Shown: positions 15,158 through 23,324 of the stretch, piece after piece
How the letters are laid out: every line of letters starts with the position of its first letter
Numbering within the stretch: position 1 is the stretch's first letter
Assembly: GCF_000364605.1 (NCBI RefSeq)
Contig: NZ_KB822577.1
Coordinates: forward strand, 62,001 to 126,000
Length of the DNA stretch: 64,000 nt
Direction of reading: 5' to 3'
Source: Nocardioides sp. Iso805N
Lineage (GTDB): Bacteria; Actinomycetota; Actinomycetes; Propionibacteriales; Nocardioidaceae
Made by a program: the position numbers and the translations under genes
Notes under the pieces: generated by a model
Told to the model about the DNA's origin: nothing
Databases searched by the model: none
What the model saw: the letters and a program-made list of their open reading frames with translations, nothing else

Positions 15158-16369
15158 GTGACGTCATCGCTGCCTCCGCCGGACGGCGGGCTCGGGCCGG
15201 CGCGGACCGGCCTGCTCGTCCTGGCGGTCGCCGTCTTCGGTGCGGTGACCACCGAGCTGCTCCCGGTCGGGCTGCTGCCGCAGATCAGCTCTGCGTTCGA
15301 CGTCGGCAGCGGCACCGCGGGCCTGCTGGTGAGCGCGTACGCCGCGATGGTCGCCGTCCTGTCGGTCCCACTCGCACTCGCGACCAGGCGGCTGCCGCGC
15401 AAGCCGCTCCTGCTCGCCACCATCGGCGGGTACGTCGTCAGCAACCTGATCTCCGCCACCGCCCCGACGTTCGCCGTCCTGGCTGCCGGCCGGGTGGTCG
15501 GCGGCATCACCCATGCCCTGTTCTTCTCGGTCTGCATCGGCTACGCGGCCCGGCTGGTGCCACCGGCCCTGACCGGCCGCGCGATGGCGCTGGCGTCGGT
15601 GGGCGTCTCCGGCGGACTCGTCCTCGGCGTACCGTTCTCGACCGCGCTGGGCACGGCCCTCGGCTGGCGGGCGGCGTGCTGGTTCCTGGCCGTCCTGGTC
15701 GCCCTGGTCCTCGTGCTGGCCGCGGCGGTGCTGCCGCCGGTCGAGGGGCCCCAGGACGATGCCGCACCCCATCCGGGTCGGCGTCGTGACCTCGCGTCGG
15801 TCGTCCTCGCCAACGGCCTGACCTATCTCGGCACCTACGTCCTCTACACCTACATCAGCGTCCTGCTGCTCGACTCCGGGGCGAGCGACCACTGGGTCGG
15901 ACCGGCGCTGCTGCTCTTCGGCGTGTGCGGGCTGATCGGGCTGCGTGCAGCCGCCGCGCAGCTCGACCACCGGCCGCGGCTCAGCGCCATCGTGGTGCCG
16001 ACGGTGATGGCCGCGAGCCTCGCCGTGATCGCGGTCGCCTACCCGCGGCTGGCGCTGGTCATCGCGGGCGCGATGGTCTGGCTTGCCGCCTTCGGCCCGG
16101 CCGCCTCGCTCTACCAGTCGGCCTCGATCCGTACGTCGGCAAGCGCGCCCGAGACGGCCGGTGCCTGGATCAACGCGAGCAGCAACGCCGGCATCGGCGG
16201 CGGCGCGGCGCTGGGGGCGGTGATCATCGCGCACGGCGGGCTGGGCTGGGTGGCGTGGGCGTCGGCTGCGATCGTGGCGTGCTCGGCCATGCTGGCGCTG
16301 CTGGCCCGCTCCGCCTTCCCGGCACGTGGTGTGACCCCGGTGTCGGAGGCGCAGCCGGCGCAGCGCTGA
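15158..16369 (+). CDS. MFS drug/sugar efflux transporter (DHA1 type)
   Basis: This 403-residue polytopic protein has about twelve hydrophobic segments in two halves. The family-typical MFS loop after TM2 reads LATRRLPRKP. The N-terminal TTELLPVGLLP motif is characteristic of AraJ/YdhP-type DHA1 exporters of sugars and drugs. It starts with GTG at 15158 after AGGGGGAG about 15-20 bases upstream. Beside arr it could contribute to drug tolerance, though no shared operator is seen. The substrate cannot be predicted. Confidence 0.9.
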   Translation: MTSSLPPPDGGLGPARTGLLVLAVAVFGAVTTELLPVGLLPQISSAFDVGSGTAGLLVSAYAAMVAVLSVPLALATRRLPRKPLLLATIGGYVVSNLISATAPTFAVLAAGRVVGGITHALFFSVCIGYAARLVPPALTGRAMALASVGVSGGLVLGVPFSTALGTALGWRAACWFLAVLVALVLVLAAAVLPPVEGPQDDAAPHPGRRRDLASVVLANGLTYLGTYVLYTYISVLLLDSGASDHWVGPALLLFGVCGLIGLRAAAAQLDHRPRLSAIVVPTVMAASLAVIAVAYPRLALVIAGAMVWLAAFGPAASLYQSASIRTSASAPETAGAWINASSNAGIGGGAALGAVIIAHGGLGWVAWASAAIVACSAMLALLARSAFPARGVTPVSEAQPAQR

Positions 16370-16420
16370 CCCGGGCACCGTCGCGCACCACGCCACCCCG
16401 CCCACGACCCCGCACCCGCT

Positions 16421-19400
16421 TCAGAAGCGGTGCCGCCGGCGCATCTCGGCGAAGTGCGCCGCGAACGCGGGGATCTGCCACTCCTCGCTCAACCGCTCGG
16501 TCGCCTGCGCGTGCGCGCGGGCGAGCTCGTGCTGTCCCGCTGCGGCGGCCGCGTAGGCGAGGTAGGCGTCGACAGGCCCGTCGGTCAGTGCCTGCCCGGC
16601 CGAGCACGTCCGTCCGGCGTACGGCTCGATCAGCGGGAGCGCTGCGCGCGCGAGCGCTCGCTCGCCCAGGTGCAGCGCCAGCTCGGCGGCGTGGCACCAG
16701 GCGAGGAGGGAGATCTCGTTGTCGTGGTCGAGGGGTGCGCCGTGTGCGCGGTAGTAGGTGCGGCCGCCGCGGAGGTCGCCGGTGCGGCACAGATAGGTGG
16801 CGATGGTGGCGGAGAACGGGAACGACGCCTCCACGAACTCCTCCAGGAGCGGGGTGATCTCGGCGGCGCGGCCCTGCATGAGCCGCACGGTGATGAGGGA
16901 GGCCACGATGGCCTCGTCCGCCTCGGCGTGGGAGATCTGTCGAGCGGTCGCCTGCATCCGCGTGAAGATCTCCTCGGTCTGCTCCGTCTCACCGGCGAGC
17001 GCGCGCCACGGCAGCTCGAGCTCGTCGAGGACGAGCGTGCCGAACAGGATGCGCTGCCGCTCGCCGTCGGCCCGTGCCTGGGCTGCCGCCTCGAACATCT
17101 CCCGCGGCCGGCCCAGCTCGGAGAGCACCACGGCACGCATCGTGCCGGCGACGACCACGGCGCGCTCCTCGCCGGTGGCCCGTGCCAGCTCGAGCGCCCG
17201 GGTGACCCAGGCGAGCCGGTCGGGATCGGAGCGGGCCACGATCAGCGCGGTAGCCGCGCCGAGCAGCGCGTCGATCAGGAGCCGGTCGTGGCCCAGGCCT
17301 TCGGCGACCTCCAGGCCCTCGGCGACCAGGGCCTCCCGCTCGGCATAGGGGGCGTCCTGGCCGAGCTCGATCGCGAGCGCCAGCAGCGTCCTGCTGCGCA
17401 GCTCGTCCGAGCCCGGTGGGAGCCGGTCGAGGGTGCCGCGCAGCGCGTCGACCACGAGCTCGTTGACCTGACCGGGTGACGCCGAGCGCCACAGCACGGA
17501 CTGGGTGGTGGCGATCGCCGCGCGCGCCACGGCGACCGGGTCGCGCAGCTCCTTGCCGACGGCGATCGCCTCCTCCACTCCTGCGATGAGCGCGGGCAGG
17601 TCGGCGGCCCAGCGGCACGCCTCGATCAGGCCGGTCAACAGGTCGTAGCGCTGCCGCGGCGTCGCCTCCTGGTCCTCGGCGAGCGCATCCAACGCGGCCC
17701 GCCACAGCCGGGCCTCCTCGTCGTACGCGTAGAGCCGGCGGGCGACGGCCGCCGCGGCCACGGCTGCGCGCCAGGCTCGCGGGGCGTACGCCGAACCGCT
17801 GGCGAGCCAGTGACCGGCAACCTCGGTCTCCCGCCCGGCGCGCTGCTCCAGTGCGGTCGCGAGCCGCACGTGCACCCGCGCCCGCCGGCTGGCGGGCATG
17901 CCGACCACGAGCGTGTCGCGCACGAGGGCGTGCGCGAAGACGAACCTGTCCACGCCGTCCTCGCGCAGCAGCCCGGCCGCGAGGGCGGGATCGAGCCGGT
18001 CGAGCACGTCGTCCTCCGACGCCTCGACCGCCGCAGCGACGACGCCGGTCTCGAAGAACCGGCCGACCAGGGCGCCCGCACGCAGTGCGGTGACCGTCTG
18101 CTCGGGGAGCTGCCCGACGCGCCGCGCGACCACCTCGGACACCGCCGCCGGCGGGTGCTCTTCGAGCAGCAGCTTCACCAGGTCGCGCTCACCGGCCAGC
18201 CGGGCGTACTCGACGAGGAAGAACGGGTTGCCATCGGTGCGCTCGCGCAGCTGCACCGCCTGCTCGGGCGAGGGCGCGGTGCTGCTCACCGCCTCGAAGA
18301 GGTCGGCCACAGCGCCCTGGGGAAGGCCGGCGAGCTCCAGGCGCAGCGGATGCACGCGAGCCAGGGCGTCGGCGGCGACCGCGAGCTCGGTGCCGGGCGT
18401 CGGCTGGTGGCGCCAGGTCGCGATCAGCAGCAGGCGCTCCTCGCCTGCCCGCTCCAGCAGCAGCCGCAGCACCCGCAGGCTCGAAGGGTCGGCCCAGTGC
18501 AGGTCGTCGAGGACGACGACGGTGAGGTGCTCGGCCGCAGCGCTCAGGACCGCCGCGCTGACCCGTTCCCACGCCCCGAACTGGCCGCCGCTCTCGGAGC
18601 CGATCACCTCCTCCAGCGAGAGCCCGATGCCGGCGAGCACGTGCTTCCAGGGCCACAGCGGCGGAGCACCGTCGTCCTGGGAGCAGCGACCGATCAGCAC
18701 GTGAGCGCCCGCCTCGCGTGCCGCACGGGTCAGCTCGCCGGCCAGCCGGGACTTGCCGATGCCGGGGTCGCCGGTGACGACGGCGTACGACGCCGTGCCG
18801 GCTCGGGCGTGGTGCAGCTGGCCGAGCAGAGCCTGCAGCTCGGCGTCCCGCCCGGCCATCGGCCAGGGTGCCACCGGGGGTGGCGGTGGTGCCGGTGGCG
18901 TGGGTGGCGTCGGCTCCTGCGCCGGCCGGGCTGCGGGAACGACGACGCCGCCGCGTGGCGGAATCCAGTCGAGCCCCGGGTCCTGCTGCAGGATCGCCGA
19001 CTGCAGGTCGCGCACCTCGGGCGAGGGCACCAGCCCGAACTCCTCGTCGAGGACCTCGCGCAGTCGCCGCAGCTGGTCGAGGGCCTCGGCCTGCCGCCCC
19101 GCGCGGGTGAGGGCCACCGCCTGCAACGTCCACAGTCGCTCGCGCAGCGGGTGCTGCTGGGTCAGCGTCTCGAGCTCGGCGGCGACCGTCTGATGGCGAC
19201 CGAGCGCCAGCCCCGCCACAGCACGGTCCTCGCGGGCGACCAGCAGCAGCTCCTCCAGCCGCGCCCGCTCGGCGACCGCGGCGGCCGCATCGCCCAGCTC
19301 GGCGTACGGCGCTCCACGCCAGCGGGCCAGCACCCCCTCCAGGTCCCGCAGTGTCTCGTGCAGTCCCGCCTCGTCCAGGTCGGGGGTGAGCCGTGGATCG

Positions 19401-19783
19401 GAGGTCCGCAGCTGGGCGTGGGTGCGCTCGATCGTCCGCTTGAAGTCGCCGGCATCCACGGGCGCGTGCCAGGCATAGCCCGTGGGCACTGTGACGAGCA
19501 CTCGTGCCGGCGCGCGCCGCTCGCGCTCGGGCTCGACAGCGCGGCGCAGGTGCGACACGTAGCCCTGAAGCGTCGTCGCGACGCCGGGTGGCGGGCGCTC
19601 GCCCCACACCAGGTCGACCACGGTGTCGACGCTGACCGGCCGGCCGCCGTACAGGGCGAGCGCTGCCACGACGGCGCGTTGCCGTGGCGCGCCCAGGTCG
19701 AGGTCGCGTCCCTCGCGATGGACCTCCACGGGGCCCAGCACCGAGGCGCGCACCTGGGTCCCGGTGGCCACGCTCGCGCTCAC
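16421..19783 (-). CDS. AfsR/SARP-type regulator with BTAD, AAA ATPase and TPR-like regions
   Basis: This 1120-residue regulator has an OmpR-type winged helix at about 12-95, a bacterial transcriptional activator (BTAD) domain to about 250, a Pro-rich linker, and a STAND-like ATPase with P-loop GDPGIGKSR (Lys344) and Walker B VVVLDDLHWAD. A long helical-repeat C-terminal half resembles TPRs. No C-terminal LuxR HTH is seen. GTG 19783 is chosen because it begins just before the winged helix; the frame continues 43 codons upstream without family support. It is divergent from the BBE oxidase at 19945, and the heptamers at 19861-19889 are its likely target. Confidence 0.92.
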   Translation of the reverse strand: MSASVATGTQVRASVLGPVEVHREGRDLDLGAPRQRAVVAALALYGGRPVSVDTVVDLVWGERPPPGVATTLQGYVSHLRRAVEPERERRAPARVLVTVPTGYAWHAPVDAGDFKRTIERTHAQLRTSDPRLTPDLDEAGLHETLRDLEGVLARWRGAPYAELGDAAAAVAERARLEELLLVAREDRAVAGLALGRHQTVAAELETLTQQHPLRERLWTLQAVALTRAGRQAEALDQLRRLREVLDEEFGLVPSPEVRDLQSAILQQDPGLDWIPPRGGVVVPAARPAQEPTPPTPPAPPPPPVAPWPMAGRDAELQALLGQLHHARAGTASYAVVTGDPGIGKSRLAGELTRAAREAGAHVLIGRCSQDDGAPPLWPWKHVLAGIGLSLEEVIGSESGGQFGAWERVSAAVLSAAAEHLTVVVLDDLHWADPSSLRVLRLLLERAGEERLLLIATWRHQPTPGTELAVAADALARVHPLRLELAGLPQGAVADLFEAVSSTAPSPEQAVQLRERTDGNPFFLVEYARLAGERDLVKLLLEEHPPAAVSEVVARRVGQLPEQTVTALRAGALVGRFFETGVVAAAVEASEDDVLDRLDPALAAGLLREDGVDRFVFAHALVRDTLVVGMPASRRARVHVRLATALEQRAGRETEVAGHWLASGSAYAPRAWRAAVAAAAVARRLYAYDEEARLWRAALDALAEDQEATPRQRYDLLTGLIEACRWAADLPALIAGVEEAIAVGKELRDPVAVARAAIATTQSVLWRSASPGQVNELVVDALRGTLDRLPPGSDELRSRTLLALAIELGQDAPYAEREALVAEGLEVAEGLGHDRLLIDALLGAATALIVARSDPDRLAWVTRALELARATGEERAVVVAGTMRAVVLSELGRPREMFEAAAQARADGERQRILFGTLVLDELELPWRALAGETEQTEEIFTRMQATARQISHAEADEAIVASLITVRLMQGRAAEITPLLEEFVEASFPFSATIATYLCRTGDLRGGRTYYRAHGAPLDHDNEISLLAWCHAAELALHLGERALARAALPLIEPYAGRTCSAGQALTDGPVDAYLAYAAAAAGQHELARAHAQATERLSEEWQIPAFAAHFAEMRRRHRF

Positions 19784-19860
19784 GAGACGACTGTACGAAG
19801 CGGGATCGCCGGATGCGTCCCCCATTTTCGGGGGACGGCGATCGTTCGGTGCGGCCGACC

Positions 19861-19889
19861 TCAAGCGAACCCCAAGTCGTTCCCAAGCG
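19861..19889 (+). promoter_or_regulatory. Three SARP-type heptamer repeats at 11-bp spacing
   Basis: TCAAGCG (19861-19867), CCAAGTC (19872-19878) and CCAAGCG (19883-19889) are direct repeats separated by 4 bp, an 11-bp period. This is the arrangement bound by SARP activators just upstream of a -10 element. They lie 55-84 bp before the oxidase ATG and 77 bp or more from the divergent regulator start. Confidence 0.7.
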
Positions 19890-19944
19890 GCCACAGACAT
19901 CGTCGGGACCACAAGGACAACACACCGAAACAGAAGGAACAGCC

Positions 19945-21363
19945 ATGACCGTCCTCGACGTCCACCCCTCCGACGCCCTTCGCCGCATCTGGGGCACCCG
20001 TGGGAGTGACCGCATCCACCTCGCCGGAGACCCCGGCTACGACGCGGCCCGGATCGCCTGGAACCTCGCCGTGGACCAGCGCCCGGCCGCCGTCGCCCAG
20101 CCGCAGACCGTCGACGAGGTCTCGGCCCTCGTCCGGGCAGCCGCCGTCACCGGCCTGCGCGTCGCCCCACAGTCCACCGGCCACAACGCCGGCCCGCTCG
20201 CCGAGCGCGGTCTCGACGACGTCGTCGTCCTGCGCACCGGCGGCCTGAACCAGGTGCGGGTCGACGCGGCCCGCGGCGTGGTCCGTGTCGAGGGCGGCGC
20301 CGTGTGGGAGCCCGTCGTCGAGGCTGCGGCGGCGCACGGCTGCGCGGTGCTGCACGGCTCCTCGCCCGACGTCGGTGTCGCCGGCTTCACCCTCGGCGGC
20401 GGCATCGGCTGGTATGCCCGCAAGCTCGGCCTGGCCGCCAACAGCCTGGTCGCGGCTGAGGTCGTGATCGGCGACGGCAGCCTGGTGCGGGCCGACGCCG
20501 AGCAGAACGCGCCGCTGTTCTGGGCCCTGCGCGGTGGCGGCGGCAGCTTCGGCGTCGTGGTCGCGCTCGAGTTCCGGATGTTCCCGATCGCCTCGGCGTA
20601 CGCCGGCATGATGGTCTGGGACCTGGCCGACGCGGAGCGGGTGCTGCGCGAGTACGCCGCCTGGGCGCCGACCGCGCCGGACGAGGTCAGCGCCTCCTTC
20701 CGCGCGATGCGGCTGCCTCCGATCCCGGACATCCCCGAGCCGCTGCGCGGGCGCCGGATCGCCGTCCTCGACGGGGCCGTGCTGGGCAGCGACGAGCGCG
20801 CGGCCGAGATCCTCGCCGGTTTCCGGTCGCTGCGCCCCGAGATCGACACCTTCGGGCGGGTGCCGACGACCGCCGTCACCCGGATCCACATGGACCCCGA
20901 GGGCGGTGCGCCGTTCGCCTCCAGCTCGACGGTGCTCGAGGCGCTGCCGGACGCGGGGATCGACGCCTTCTGGGCGGAGGTCGGGCCGGACGCGACCACG
21001 TCGCTGCTCCTCGCCGAGCTCCGCCAGCTCGGCGGCGCCGTGGGCAGGCCCGCCAAGGGCGGGGGCGTGCTGAGCCACCTCGAGGGTCAGTACGCGGTGT
21101 TCGCGGGTGGCATGGCGATGACGCCGCAGATGGGTGCGCAGGCGCACGCGGACGCCGTCAAGGTGACCGACGCGCTGGCACCCCACGCCACCGGCACCCG
21201 CTACCTCAACTTCACCGAGAACGCTGTCGACAGCCGGACGGCGTACGGCGAGGAGCGGTGGCTGCAGCTCAAGGGGATCCGGTCGGCCGTCGACCAGCAC
21301 GGCGCCTTCGCGGCCAACCACCCGGTGCCGCGGCTGTATGAGAACGGGCAGCCGACTGCGTGA
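19945..21363 (+). CDS. BBE-type FAD-linked oxidase, likely monocovalent flavin
   Basis: This 472-residue FAD-linked oxidase has the PCMH FAD-binding fold and a C-terminal BBE segment (RYLNFTENA). Motif QSTGHNAG supplies His80 for flavin attachment. The position that carries Cys in bicovalent members reads GSSPDVGV, so Ser140 is there and only one covalent bond is expected. It differs here from the oxidase at 320-1717. ATG 19945 follows AGAAGGAA. It is divergent from the SARP-like regulator and followed by a strong hairpin. Such regulator-oxidase pairs suggest induction by a specific metabolite; the substrate is unknown. Confidence 0.92.
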   Translation: MTVLDVHPSDALRRIWGTRGSDRIHLAGDPGYDAARIAWNLAVDQRPAAVAQPQTVDEVSALVRAAAVTGLRVAPQSTGHNAGPLAERGLDDVVVLRTGGLNQVRVDAARGVVRVEGGAVWEPVVEAAAAHGCAVLHGSSPDVGVAGFTLGGGIGWYARKLGLAANSLVAAEVVIGDGSLVRADAEQNAPLFWALRGGGGSFGVVVALEFRMFPIASAYAGMMVWDLADAERVLREYAAWAPTAPDEVSASFRAMRLPPIPDIPEPLRGRRIAVLDGAVLGSDERAAEILAGFRSLRPEIDTFGRVPTTAVTRIHMDPEGGAPFASSSTVLEALPDAGIDAFWAEVGPDATTSLLLAELRQLGGAVGRPAKGGGVLSHLEGQYAVFAGGMAMTPQMGAQAHADAVKVTDALAPHATGTRYLNFTENAVDSRTAYGEERWLQLKGIRSAVDQHGAFAANHPVPRLYENGQPTA

Positions 21364-21383
21364 GGACGGCGACTGTGTGGGGG

Positions 21384-21418
21384 AGCGGGCCCCGGCTGCT
21401 AGGCAGCCGGGGCCCGCT
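21384..21418. terminator. Strong terminator-like hairpin after the oxidase
   Basis: GCGGGCCCCGGCTGC (21385-21399) pairs perfectly with 21403-21417, with loop TAG and one flanking A-T pair. There is no T-run, as is common in high-GC actinomycetes. It lies 21 bp after the oxidase stop. Confidence 0.8.
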
Positions 21419-21456
21419 GGCGAGCGCGGCCTGCTTCCCGAGGGAAGCGTCGTCGT

Positions 21457-21607
21457 GCGGCGTCGAACAGTCGTCCGGTGGGCATGGCTTGTTCTGCGGC
21501 GTCGAACAATCGTTCGGCGGGCGAGGCTTGCCGTGCGGCGTCGAACAATCGTCCGGTGGGCGTGGCTTGCCTTATGGCGTCGAACAATCGTCCGGCGCGC
21601 GTGGATC
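21457..21607. repeat. Four-copy 39-bp tandem array with TCGAACA cores
   Basis: GTCGAACA(A/G)TCGT(C/T)CGG recurs at 21462, 21501, 21540 and 21579, a strict 39-bp period. The second copy contains TCGAACAATCGTTCGG (21502-21517), one mismatch from the actinobacterial SOS-box form TCGAAC-N4-GTTCGA. As 39 is divisible by 3, both strands stay open and encode repeated 13-residue units; coding is unproven. The remaining sequence to 21844 holds only a possible 42-residue ORF. Confidence 0.8.
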
Positions 21608-21643
21608 AGCATCACCCCGTCGAGAGCCTCGCCAGCGGAATGG

Positions 21644-21772
21644 TCAGGCGCCGGTCTCGCGACGTGTGAGACGGGAGAGGACGAGACCGTGCACGGGGCC
21701 GACGGTGAGGCCCAACGCAGCGATGACGAGCAGATCGGGGACTCCCAGGGGCCGCAGCGCGGCGATCTCCAC
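21644..21772 (-). CDS. Possible 42-residue small membrane protein
   Basis: A GTG-started frame of 42 codons has a hydrophobic centre (LLVIAALGLTVG) flanked by charged ends, as in small single-pass membrane peptides. An in-frame TAG lies 12 bases upstream, so no longer form exists. The ribosome site is weak. It follows the MarR gene on the same strand, about 70 bp downstream of its stop. Existence is uncertain. Confidence 0.25.
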   Translation of the reverse strand: MEIAALRPLGVPDLLVIAALGLTVGPVHGLVLSRLTRRETGA

Positions 21773-21844
21773 GGCCGCAGCCTAGGGGCAGATCCCGATG
21801 CAGCGGGTGCCTTTCGCGAGGGGGCCGCGTCGCGACGGCCCCGC

Positions 21845-22294
21845 TCAGGCGAGCAGGCGCCCCATCAGGTCGAGCAGCTGCTTGCGCTGGGCCGGCGTGA
21901 GGGGCGCGAGGAAGTCGCGCTGCACGCCCTCGACGACGTGGTCGAGCTCGGTCAGCATCTCGCCGCCGTCGGCGGTCAGCGTCACGATGTTGCGCCGCTT
22001 GTGAGTGGGGTCGACGGCGCGCTCGACCAGACCGCGCGACTCGAGGTCGTGGAGCGCGTTGGTGACGTCGCTGCGGTCGATGCCGGTGCTGCGACCCAGC
22101 TCGGCCTGGCTGGCGGGGCCCCACTCGTCGAGGGCGGCGAGCAGCCGGTAGTGGTAGCCCCTCAGCCCGCTCTCGTGCGACTCGAATCCGGCGTTGAGCA
22201 GGCCGAACGAGCGCGCGTGCAGGCGGCTCACCAGCCAGGTCGCACGCTCCGAGAGGCGGCTCGGGAACGGGCCCGTGCGGGCTGCGGATCGCAT
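21845..22294 (-). CDS. MarR-family transcriptional regulator
   Basis: This 149-residue winged-helix dimer-type regulator has the MarR layout. N-terminal helices lead to SQAELGRSTGID and the recognition-helix region DVTNALHDLESRG, then the wing DPTHKRRNIVTLT, then C-terminal dimer helices. Such proteins usually repress themselves and a divergent gene and release DNA on binding phenolic ligands. It is divergent from the F420-type reductase at 22411, with three TTGG-N5-CCAA sites between. ATG 22294 is the family-consistent start. Confidence 0.93.
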   Translation of the reverse strand: MRSAARTGPFPSRLSERATWLVSRLHARSFGLLNAGFESHESGLRGYHYRLLAALDEWGPASQAELGRSTGIDRSDVTNALHDLESRGLVERAVDPTHKRRNIVTLTADGGEMLTELDHVVEGVQRDFLAPLTPAQRKQLLDLMGRLLA

Positions 22295-22314
22295 GGATGC
22301 AGCCTAGCGGGTTG

Positions 22315-22366
22315 TTGGGCCTGCCAACGCTCGCTATATTGGCAATGCCAACATTGGACGCACCAA
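22315..22366. promoter_or_regulatory. Three TTGG-N5-CCAA operator-like sites
   Basis: TTGGGCCTGCCAA (22315-22327), the perfect palindrome TTGGCAATGCCAA (22339-22351) and TTGGACGCACCAA (22354-22366) fill the MarR/reductase divergent promoter. They are probable MarR binding sites. A CTATATT stretch between the first two could be part of a -10 element. Confidence 0.75.
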
Positions 22367-22379
22367 CACAGGAGTCGCC

Positions 22380-22418
22380 ATGTCACACGCACCCACCAAG
22401 AGTCGGACCGATGGCTGA
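22380..22418 (+). other. 12-residue mini-ORF overlapping the reductase start
   Basis: ATG 22380, with AGGAG 6 bases upstream, encodes MSHAPTKSRTDG and stops at 22418, eight bases inside the reductase gene (start 22411). It has the better ribosome site, so translation of the reductase may depend on it. Confidence 0.45.
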
Positions 22419-22875
22419 GCAACGCGCTCACACGATGAAGGGCCAGCGCATCGCCAACACCGTCGTACGTGCCCTGCTGCGGACCCCCGGCCTGGCGCGG
22501 ATCATCGGCGCCAAGCTCGTCACGCTCTACGTCGTGGGTCGCAAGTCGCAGCGTCGCTACGCGATCCCTGTCGCCTACCTCGCCGACGGCGGAGACCTGC
22601 TGGTCGGCACGCCCTTCGCCTGGGGGAAGAACCTGCGCACCGGCTCGCCGATCACGCTGCGGCTCAAGGGCCGACTCCGGACGGCGGACGTCGACGTGGC
22701 GACGGCCGAGCCGGAAGTGGTGGCGGGTTATGCCCTGATGGCGCGCTCGAACCCGACCTTCGCCAAGTTCAACGACATCCGTCTCGGCGACGGCGGCGAG
22801 CCCGATCCCGACGACCTGCACCAGGCCTGGCTGGGCGGGGCCCGGGTGATCCGGCTCAGCCCGCGTGCGGCCTAG
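22411..22875 (+). CDS. Deazaflavin (F420)-dependent nitroreductase-family protein
   Basis: This 154-residue protein resembles the DDN/FDOR-A split-barrel family, which uses reduced F420 to reduce quinones, nitro compounds or other electrophiles. Characteristic features are the LVTLYVVGRKSQ(R)R strand-turn near residue 40, YLADGGDLLVG, and WGKNLRTG, where many members have W..NL. ATG 22411 lies within an overlapping mini-ORF, and an in-frame upstream extension lacks support. Control by the divergent MarR suggests induction by phenolic or quinone stress. It is probably cytoplasmic or membrane-associated. Confidence 0.88.
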   Translation: MAEQRAHTMKGQRIANTVVRALLRTPGLARIIGAKLVTLYVVGRKSQRRYAIPVAYLADGGDLLVGTPFAWGKNLRTGSPITLRLKGRLRTADVDVATAEPEVVAGYALMARSNPTFAKFNDIRLGDGGEPDPDDLHQAWLGGARVIRLSPRAA

Positions 22876-22910
22876 CCGCTATCGGCCGGCCGGCCGTCAC
22901 CCCGCGCCAC

Positions 22911-23267
22911 CTACTCCGAGCATAGGCAGAACGGGTGCCCGGCGGGGTCGAGGAAGACCCTGAACGTCGTACCGGGCTGGTGCTCGTGCTTGCGCGCACC
23001 GAGCCCGAGCACCGCCGCCTCGGCCTCATCGAGGTCGTCGACCGTGACGTCGAGGTGCAGCTGCTGCGGCACGACCTGCCCGGGCCACTGCGGCGGCGTG
23101 AAGTCGTCGACCTTCTGGAAGGCGAGCGAGTCGCCATACTCGGCGTGGATGGACCACCAGTCCTCGTGCTCCTCCACCCGCCAGTCGAGCAGGGCGCCGT
23201 AGAACACGGCCAGGGCCTCCGGGTCGGGGCAGTCGAGCACGACCACGGGGAAGCGTGCGATAGCCAT
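22911..23267 (-). CDS. Single-domain VOC protein (glyoxalase/bleomycin-resistance-like)
   Basis: This 118-residue protein has the VOC fold: FPVVVLDCPDPEALAVFY opens module 1 and QLHLDVTVDDLDEAE opens module 2, ending DPAGHPFCLC. It resembles actinobacterial VOC proteins of unknown substrate (Glyoxalase_6-like). His in QLHLDV may be a ligand, but the usual Glu at the last strand is replaced by FCLC, so metal binding is doubtful. It is convergent with the F420-type reductase. Its role could be binding or inactivation of a small ligand; this is not certain. Confidence 0.85.
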   Translation of the reverse strand: MAIARFPVVVLDCPDPEALAVFYGALLDWRVEEHEDWWSIHAEYGDSLAFQKVDDFTPPQWPGQVVPQQLHLDVTVDDLDEAEAAVLGLGARKHEHQPGTTFRVFLDPAGHPFCLCSE

Positions 23268-23324
23268 GCCTGCACCCTACGAAGGAGTCGTCGGCTCGTC
23301 AGCCTGCCAGCGCGAAGCCCTCGC

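Noticed and set aside
17810..19948. 712-codon plus-strand frame opposite the SARP-like regulator
   Set aside because: No motif; antisense of a long real gene.
21502..21517. Functional LexA/SOS box
   Set aside because: One mismatch from consensus, but no SOS gene lies next to it and it is inside a repeat array; kept only as a resemblance.
21457..21607. CRISPR array
   Set aside because: The 39-bp units are directly adjacent with no unique spacers, and no cas gene is present.
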